Source of the DNA: Mariniflexile gromovii
Lineage (GTDB): Bacteria; Bacteroidota; Bacteroidia; Flavobacteriales; Flavobacteriaceae
Reading direction: 5' to 3'
DNA: 44,483 nucleotides
NCBI RefSeq assembly: GCF_017814435.1
Contig: NZ_JAGJCB010000028.1
Location: forward strand, 1-44,483
The notes beneath the pieces are model-generated. The model had not been told where the DNA came from. It was given only the letters and a program-made list of their open reading frames with translations, and did no database searches. The position numbers and the translations under genes are program-made. Shown piece after piece: positions 39,686 to 44,483 of the stretch (within the stretch, counting starts at the first letter, position 1; each line of letters begins with the position of its first letter).

Positions 39686-39712
39686 TCTTCTTAAAATATT
39701 AACAGCTAATAC

Positions 39713-40429
39713 ATGTCGGACAAACCATTCCAATTCAAACAATTCACAATAAAACAAGACCGGTGTGCTATGAAAATTGGTACCGATGGTGTACTACTTG
39801 GTGCTTGGGCCTCTACACAGCACAACCCCTTTTCTATATTGGATATTGGTGCGGGTACCGGAATTATCGCGCTTATGCTGGCACAGCGTTGTAACGCGGA
39901 ACTTATAGATGCTCTTGAAATGGATGATGATGCTTACGAACAATGTGTGGATAATTTTGAAACCTCACCTTGGGGAGATCGTTTGTTTTGTTACCATGCT
40001 TCATTGGACGAATTTGTTGATGAAATTGAGGACCAATACAACCTGATTATATCAAATCCACCATTTTATTCTGAAGATTTTAAGTCGGATAACGAGCAAC
40101 GTGATTTAGCTCGATTTAGCGAAGCTTTGCCGTTTGACCATTTAATTGAAAGTGCCTCAAAACTACTTTCGGAAGATGGTGTTTTTTCAGTAATCATACC
40201 TAATAAAGAAGAAAATTTATTTATCAATTTAGCTTCAAATTTCAACTTGTTTCCTAATAGGATATTGCACGTAAAAGGCTCCCCTACTTCAGATATTAAA
40301 CGAAGCCTTATGGAATTCTCGTTCCGCGAAAGCGATATTAAAAAAGAAACGCTAATTATTGAAACGGGGCGCCATGAGTATACCCAAGACTATATAAACT
40401 TGACGAAAGATTTTTATTTAAAAATGTAA
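39713..40429 (+). CDS. trmN6: tRNA1(Val) (adenine(37)-N6)-methyltransferase
   Basis: The 238-residue protein is a class I SAM-dependent methyltransferase: motif I SILDIGAGTGIIALMLAQR, acidic EMDDDAYEQ and the N6-adenine signature NLIISNPPFYSEDF. The start KPFQFKQFTIKQDRCAMKIG with TDGVLLGAW is characteristic of the E. coli YfiC/TrmN6 group, which methylates A37 of tRNA1(Val). It diverges from the DUF2383-like gene. It is probably monocistronic. Confidence 0.9.
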   Translation: MSDKPFQFKQFTIKQDRCAMKIGTDGVLLGAWASTQHNPFSILDIGAGTGIIALMLAQRCNAELIDALEMDDDAYEQCVDNFETSPWGDRLFCYHASLDEFVDEIEDQYNLIISNPPFYSEDFKSDNEQRDLARFSEALPFDHLIESASKLLSEDGVFSVIIPNKEENLFINLASNFNLFPNRILHVKGSPTSDIKRSLMEFSFRESDIKKETLIIETGRHEYTQDYINLTKDFYLKM

Positions 40430-40532
40430 TTGAATACTAAGAATTAATTAAATTTGAGGAATTATAATGACAAATTCTTAAAAAAATACAGGTTTTACTA
40501 ATTATTTTATTCTGAATAGGTCATAAAACCCA

Positions 40533-40576
40533 AAATTAATGTCGCAAACGGAATAAACGCCTTCGGACATTAATTT
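40533..40576. promoter_or_regulatory. 11-bp inverted repeat upstream of the acyl-CoA dehydrogenase gene
   Basis: AAATTAATGTC (40533-40543) and GACATTAATTT (40566-40576) are perfect inverted copies with 22 bases between them, ending 16 bases before ATG 40593. It may be an operator or a leader hairpin; no known riboswitch is recognised. Confidence 0.45.
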
Positions 40577-40592
40577 AAAATAAAGTAGCCAG

Positions 40593-41771
40593 ATGAAACC
40601 AGATTTATTTGAAGCACCAGATTACTATCATTTAGATGATTTACTTTCCGAAGAACATAAATTAGTTAGAAATGCTGCCCGAGCATGGGTAAAACGAGAA
40701 GTCTCACCCATCATTGAAGAATATGCGCAAAGAGCTGAGTTTCCCATGCAAATTATTAATGGTTTGGCAGAAATTGGCGCTTTTGGCCCTTACATACCCG
40801 TTGAATATGGTGGCGCTGGTTTAGATCAAATTAGCTATGGTTTGATTATGCAGGAAATTGAGCGTGGCGATTCTGGTGTACGTAGCACCGCTTCGGTACA
40901 ATCAAGCTTGGTAATGTATCCCATTTGGAAATACGGCACCGAAGCCCAGCGCAAAAAATACTTACCGAAACTAGCAAGTGGCGAATGGATGGGCTGTTTT
41001 GGCTTAACGGAACCTGACCACGGCAGTAACCCAGGAGGTATGGTTACCAACTTTAAAGACATGGGCGCCCACTATGTATTGAACGGTGCCAAAATGTGGA
41101 TTAGCAATGCGCCTTTTGCACAAGTTGCGGTTGTTTGGGCCAAAGATGAAACGGGAAAAATTCATGGTTTGCTTGTTGAACGTGGTATGGAAGGATTTTC
41201 TACACCAGAAACACACAACAAATGGTCACTTCGTGCATCGGCAACCGGCGAACTTATTTTTGACAATGTAAAAATACCCAAAGAAAATTTATTGCCCAAC
41301 AAATCTGGCTTGGGCGCGCCATTAGGTTGCTTAGATTCGGCACGATACGGCATTGCTTGGGGTGCTATTGGCGCCGCTATGGATTGCTATGATACGGCAT
41401 TACGTTACAGTAAAGAACGCATGCAGTTTGGCAAACCTATTGGGCAGTTTCAACTTCAACAAAAAAAATTAGCTGAAATGATTACTGAAATAACCAAAGC
41501 CCAACTTTTAACGTGGCGCCTTGGTGTTTTACGCAATGAAAACAAAGCAACTTCGGCACAAATATCGATGGCAAAACGCAACAATGTGGATATGGCCATA
41601 AACATTGCCCGTGAAGCGCGACAAATTTTAGGCGGCATGGGAATAACCGGAGAATACTCCATCATGCGGCATTCAATGAATTTGGAAAGCGTCATTACTT
41701 ATGAAGGGACGCATGATATTCATCTACTTATTACTGGTTTGGACATTACGGGTTTAAATGCTTTTAAATAG
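40593..41771 (+). CDS. Acyl-CoA dehydrogenase, glutaryl-CoA dehydrogenase-like
   Basis: The 392-residue flavoprotein follows the acyl-CoA dehydrogenase order: N-terminal helices, CFGLTEPDHGSNPGGM, WISNAPFAQVAVVWAK, and RQILGGMGITGEYSIMRH. The glutaryl-CoA dehydrogenase hallmarks are SGVRSTASVQSSLVMYPI (Arg binding the glutaryl carboxylate) and the end SVITYEGTHDIHLLITGLDI with the catalytic Glu of TYEGTHDIH. It would oxidise and decarboxylate glutaryl-CoA to crotonyl-CoA in lysine/tryptophan breakdown, passing electrons to ETF. It is monocistronic with an inverted repeat upstream and a terminator downstream (41811-41834). Confidence 0.9.
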   Translation: MKPDLFEAPDYYHLDDLLSEEHKLVRNAARAWVKREVSPIIEEYAQRAEFPMQIINGLAEIGAFGPYIPVEYGGAGLDQISYGLIMQEIERGDSGVRSTASVQSSLVMYPIWKYGTEAQRKKYLPKLASGEWMGCFGLTEPDHGSNPGGMVTNFKDMGAHYVLNGAKMWISNAPFAQVAVVWAKDETGKIHGLLVERGMEGFSTPETHNKWSLRASATGELIFDNVKIPKENLLPNKSGLGAPLGCLDSARYGIAWGAIGAAMDCYDTALRYSKERMQFGKPIGQFQLQQKKLAEMITEITKAQLLTWRLGVLRNENKATSAQISMAKRNNVDMAINIAREARQILGGMGITGEYSIMRHSMNLESVITYEGTHDIHLLITGLDITGLNAFK

Positions 41772-41810
41772 TTGCCAAAAAACTTGTTTTATTTTACATA
41801 ATATAAATTC

Positions 41811-41839
41811 ATGCTTCTTACTTTTAGGAAGCATTTTTT
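41811..41839 (+). terminator. Terminator after the acyl-CoA dehydrogenase gene
   Basis: ATGCTTCTTA pairs imperfectly with TAGGAAGCAT around a CTTT loop and runs into TTTTTTA. It lies 40 bases after the stop codon and before the metallophosphoesterase. Confidence 0.75.
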
Positions 41840-41865
41840 ATTGAAATTTGTTTAAATTTACTTTT

Positions 41866-42765
41866 ATGTTTTCATCCAGAAAGAGATTAGACAACGCTTT
41901 TAAAAATGCCAAAATCATCAACTTTGATGATTCCAGTAAGTTTATCTTATTTAGTGATTGCCACCGGGGCGACAATAGTTTTGCTGACGATTTTGCCAAC
42001 AACCGAAACATTTATTTCCATGCCTTAAAGCATTATTATGCTGAAGGTTTCCAATATTGCGAAATTGGTGATGGCGATGAACTATGGGAAAACCTATCGT
42101 TCACACCTATTTTTGAAGCCCATAAAAATGTGTATATGATAATGAGGGAATTCCATAAAGGCAACAATCTACACATGATATGGGGAAACCACGACATGGT
42201 TTACAGAAATCCTAGCTACGCAAAAAAGTATCTTTATACTTATTTTGATAAAACATTGGGAATAGACGTAGACTTATTTCCGGGCATTGAATACCATGAA
42301 GGCATTATTTTAAGGCATACCACTACAAACCAAGATATATTTTTAACTCACGGACATCAAGCAGATTGGTGGAATTATCTGTTCTGGAAATGGAGTCGTT
42401 TTATGGTAAGGGTCCTTTGGAAACCGCTCAATGTTATGGGAATTGCCGACCCTACAAGTCCTGCAAAAAACTACAGCGAACTTATACGAATTGAACGCAG
42501 AACTAAAAAATGGATTATTGAAAACAATAATTTAGTTACCATTGTTGGGCATACCCACAGACCCCGATTTCCAGAACCTGGCGATATTGCTTATTTTAAT
42601 GATGGCAGTTGTGTACACCCCAGAAGCATCACCGGTATTGAGATTGAAAACGGAGAAATAGCACTCATTAAATGGTATATAGATACCAATGATGATGGCG
42701 TGCTTCAAATAGTAAGAGTTTTGCTTGAAGGCCCCAGAAAATTGATTGATTATAAAACTGCTTGA
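41866..42765 (+). CDS. Metallophosphoesterase
   Basis: The 299-residue protein is a calcineurin-like phosphoesterase. The metal-binding motifs are LFSDCHRGDNS (D-x-H), GDGDELWE (GDxx), IWGNHDM (GNHD), LTHGHQADWW (GH) and TIVGHTHRP (GHTH). The sequence FHGN/Q-type DWW and the size resemble UDP-2,3-diacylglucosamine diphosphatase-like proteins, but no LpxH-specific assignment is safe. I chose ATG 41866 over an upstream TTG. Its last residues (GPRKLIDYKTA) are encoded by a 22-base stretch that is repeated after the DUF1853 gene. The DUF1853 gene follows after 18 bases. Confidence 0.88.
   Translation: MFSSRKRLDNAFKNAKIINFDDSSKFILFSDCHRGDNSFADDFANNRNIYFHALKHYYAEGFQYCEIGDGDELWENLSFTPIFEAHKNVYMIMREFHKGNNLHMIWGNHDMVYRNPSYAKKYLYTYFDKTLGIDVDLFPGIEYHEGIILRHTTTNQDIFLTHGHQADWWNYLFWKWSRFMVRVLWKPLNVMGIADPTSPAKNYSELIRIERRTKKWIIENNNLVTIVGHTHRPRFPEPGDIAYFNDGSCVHPRSITGIEIENGEIALIKWYIDTNDDGVLQIVRVLLEGPRKLIDYKTA
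42737..42758 (+). repeat. Left copy of a 22-base direct repeat
   Basis: The 22 bases beginning GAAAATTGATTG and ending ATAAAAC recur identically at 43628-43649. This copy encodes the C-terminus of the metallophosphoesterase (KLIDYKT). Confidence 0.85.
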
Positions 42766-42783
42766 TGGGTTAAATCCGAAATA

Positions 42784-43578
42784 ATGATTCAAAAAAGATA
42801 TGAAGGTTTTTTAAAAACACCCTGCTTATGGAAAAGTAAGGATGTTTTTTCTTTACAACAATTTGAAATCATTTCTGAATCGCAAACCTTAAATATTGAA
42901 ATAGACGAACAACTTCGTTTGGGAAAATATGTAGAACGTTTAGTCGCTTTTGAACTCGAAATGCAAAGTAATATTTCCATAATTGCGGAAAATATTCAAA
43001 TTCAAGATGAAAAAACAACTTTAGGTGAAATAGATTGTTTACTTTTAAAAGATGGTGAACCCATTCATTTAGAAATCATTTATAAATTTTATTTATATGA
43101 TGCTTCTGTTGGAACTACCGAAATCGATCATTTTGTTGGTCCCAACAGAAAAGATTCCCTAAAAGAAAAACTTACCAAATTAAGAGACAAGCAACTCCCT
43201 CTTTTGTACAATAACATGACTGAAAAATATTTAACTGCTTTAGAATTAAACCAACATGAAATTAAACAGCAGGTATATTTTAAAGCCCAACTATTCGCTC
43301 CTTTTGCCAATAAAAACATCCAACTTAAAGTTTTAAATACAGCATGTTTTGCAGGATTATATGTTAATAAAAACCAACTGCATGAACTTGAAGATTGCAA
43401 ATTTTACATCCCTAACAAAAAAGATTGGTTGATAGTTCCTCACCCACATGTAAATTGGATGCTTTTTGATGCATTCAACCACCTGGTTAAAGATTATTTT
43501 CAACAACAATACTCACCCTTATGCTGGATCAAATTTAAAAATGGGCAGTTAACAAAAATATTCTTGGTTTGGTGGTAA
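42784..43578 (+). CDS. DUF1853 family protein
   Basis: The 264-residue protein matches DUF1853: KTTLGEIDCLLLKDGEPIHL, EIIYKFYLYDASVGTTEIDH, FVGPNRKDSLKEKLTKLRDK and QLPLLYNNMTEK. The E-I-D..(H)LE-x-x-YKF arrangement is like a PD-(D/E)xK nuclease core (Glu/Asp, then Glu and Lys), so a nuclease-type fold is possible; activity is unproven. It lies 18 bases after the metallophosphoesterase on the same strand and is flanked by the two copies of a 22-base direct repeat. Confidence 0.85.
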   Translation: MIQKRYEGFLKTPCLWKSKDVFSLQQFEIISESQTLNIEIDEQLRLGKYVERLVAFELEMQSNISIIAENIQIQDEKTTLGEIDCLLLKDGEPIHLEIIYKFYLYDASVGTTEIDHFVGPNRKDSLKEKLTKLRDKQLPLLYNNMTEKYLTALELNQHEIKQQVYFKAQLFAPFANKNIQLKVLNTACFAGLYVNKNQLHELEDCKFYIPNKKDWLIVPHPHVNWMLFDAFNHLVKDYFQQQYSPLCWIKFKNGQLTKIFLVWW

Positions 43579-43627
43579 GTGTTGGCTCCGCTACCGCCAA
43601 CCAGAGCTTAACAGTAGCAGGGCGCCC

Positions 43628-43649
43628 GAAAATTGATTGATTATAAAAC
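43628..43649 (+). repeat. Right copy of a 22-base direct repeat
   Basis: This copy is identical to 42737-42758 but sits in non-coding sequence after DUF1853. It is preceded by GC-rich sequence with a GTTGGC/GCCAAC hairpin (43581-43601), unlike its surroundings. Confidence 0.85.
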
Positions 43650-43713
43650 AAATTATTAGTTAATAGACGCAACCAAATAGTGCTTTTTATATCTAATAAG
43701 AAAATAGACCTCA

Positions 43714-44178
43714 ATGAAAAAAGTAATTTTAATTTTACTGGCATCCATTTTTATTTACGGTTGCAGCTCCAAAGATAACGTGAAGGTATATGATGCCGAT
43801 TATTTAATATTTGGCCATTTTTATGGATTTTGTATTGGTGAAAGTTGCATTGAAACTTTTAAATTAACATCCGATACATTATATGAAGATACTAACGACC
43901 AGTTCGCACATGCCTCTTTTAATTTTGAAGCGTTGGATGACGCTAAATTTGAAGCAGTAAAAGATTTGGTAGATGCTTTTCCAACAAAATTACTTGAAGA
44001 AGAAAAAACGACTTTTGGTTGTCCTGATTGTGCCGATGGTGGCGGACTTTATATTGAATATTCTAAAAATGGCGTTGTTAAAAAATGGAGGATAGATAAA
44101 ATGAAATACAATGTACCTGAATATTTATATCCTTTTATGGATGCTGTGAATGATAAAATTGCACTAATTAATAAGTGA
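43714..44178 (+). CDS. Lipoprotein of unknown function
   Basis: The 154-residue protein starts MKKVILILLASIFIYGCSSK, a clear lipobox (IYGC, Cys17). The mature part is acidic with paired cysteines in FCIGESCIE and the sequence FGCPDCADGGGLYIEYSKNG near the C-terminus, so disulfides or a metal site are possible. It is predicted to be anchored at the periplasmic side. I do not recognise a family. Confidence 0.78.
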   Translation: MKKVILILLASIFIYGCSSKDNVKVYDADYLIFGHFYGFCIGESCIETFKLTSDTLYEDTNDQFAHASFNFEALDDAKFEAVKDLVDAFPTKLLEEEKTTFGCPDCADGGGLYIEYSKNGVVKKWRIDKMKYNVPEYLYPFMDAVNDKIALINK

Positions 44179-44300
44179 TAAACCCCAAAATAATTATATA
44201 TCATTCACGATTTCAATTTTAAAATAGAAATGCATGGGTACAAACCCTCACGCGGAGGCAAGTTAGGTTGGTTATTATCGTTTTTTGCCTCATGAAGCTA

Positions 44301-44368
44301 GTGCGAGCGTCTCGTTCGTACTGAAATATATAATAAATGTATTGTTGGCACGAACGGGATGCTCGCGC
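44301..44368. repeat. Imperfect inverted repeat, GC-rich
   Basis: GTGCGAGCGTCTCGTTCGTA at 44301-44320 matches the reverse complement of CACGAACGGGATGCTCGCGC (44349-44368) at 16 of 20 positions. Arms are much more GC-rich than the spacer between them, suggesting a mobile-type repeat. Confidence 0.6.
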
Positions 44369-44398
44369 TCAATGTCATTAAGTTAAGCTTCTATTCAA

Positions 44399-44462
44399 TT
44401 GATTATCAATGGTTTATTGTTGTTTTTATGGCATTGTTTTCGTATATTACATTGATAATCAA
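44399..44462. repeat. 13-bp perfect inverted repeat before a possible start codon
   Basis: TTGATTATCAATG (44399-44411) and CATTGATAATCAA (44450-44462) are perfect inverted copies separated by 38 bases. The right arm ends six bases before ATG 44469. Confidence 0.6.
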
Positions 44463-44468
44463 ATACAT

Positions 44469-44483
44469 ATGACCTTGAAAAAA
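44469..44483 (+). CDS. Possible 5' end of a CDS leaving the window
   Basis: ATG at 44469 opens MTLKK up to the window edge. Only five codons are visible, so the gene is inferred from the preceding operator-like repeat and not from coding content. Confidence 0.25.

Larger units (their letters stand above)
44179..44468. other. Intergenic region with two inverted repeats
   Basis: No gene is seen. It holds the CATTCACGATTTC-containing repeat shared with 28533 (44206-44265), an imperfect inverted repeat at 44301-44368 and a perfect inverted repeat at 44399-44462. Confidence 0.5.

Noticed and set aside
1-44483. CRISPR arrays, rRNA genes, transposases or integrases
   Set aside because: I found no regularly spaced direct repeats with unique spacers, no rRNA signatures, and no DDE or tyrosine recombinase motifs.

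Overview
The window is AT-rich and looks like a chromosomal segment of a marine-type flavobacterium (Bacteroidota, Flavobacteriaceae). Supporting signs are a DnaE with an N-terminal DEDDh exonuclease fusion, an S16 protein with a long acidic/alanine-rich tail, several short lipoproteins, TonB_C-tailed M56/BlaI signalling, scarce Shine-Dalgarno sequences, and -7 boxes of the Bacteroidetes TAnnTTTG type. The species cannot be told from sequence alone.

Layout. Positions 1-3706 hold a compact minus-strand run, ruvC > hemW > cyclase > DUF4260 > GNAT > MmcQ/YjbR, with 1-4 base overlaps; the last gene looks C-terminally truncated. Two plus-strand membrane/envelope genes follow (flippase-like LPG_synthase_TM protein and a GT2 glycosyltransferase, 3765-5869). 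Next is a minus-strand envelope-sensing unit, TlpA-like lipoprotein > BlaI > M56/TonB_C (9499-6451), with a separate TonB_C-like lipoprotein at 6348-5872. Positions 9827-12612 hold a TPR histidine kinase/LuxR-type response regulator pair and a 48-residue lipoprotein too short for ordinary ORF filters. A LacI regulator and a Cof-type HAD phosphatase diverge from 13967/14134, followed by a DUF5679 zinc-ribbon protein.

The most interesting block is 15699-25195, all on the minus strand: a five-PAS protein without kinase, a CHASE-PAS-PAS hybrid-free histidine kinase, a CheY-like receiver, an 1114-residue REC-GAF-PAS-PAS-GAF-sigma54-activator-Fis protein, then two tandem SpoIIAA/STAS-like (DUF7793-type) genes. 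In the gap between activator and tandem genes I see two CGG-N4-CCG inverted repeats exactly 40 bases apart and a near-consensus -24/-12 promoter 28 bases before the first start codon. This suggests a self-contained sigma54-dependent signalling module whose outputs are the two small STAS-like proteins.

Positions 25460-31283 mix housekeeping genes (tRNA-Asp, DUF58, a ClpP paralogue, thioredoxin) with accessory genes: a phage CI-like repressor, a CPVC redox protein with a Cys-rich MarR regulator and a repeated operator, a RelE/ParE toxin-antitoxin pair, and an Abi_C/HEPN-like abortive infection protein. dnaE (31380-35768), a lactonase-like propeller, rpsP, rimM, two DUF2383-like genes, trmN6, a glutaryl-CoA-dehydrogenase-like gene, a metallophosphoesterase, DUF1853 and a lipoprotein fill the right end.

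Several short palindromic or inverted-repeat-bounded elements are scattered through the window. One spans the ruvC/hemW junction and encodes the C-terminus of one protein and the N-terminus of the other; another is read in frame inside hemW.
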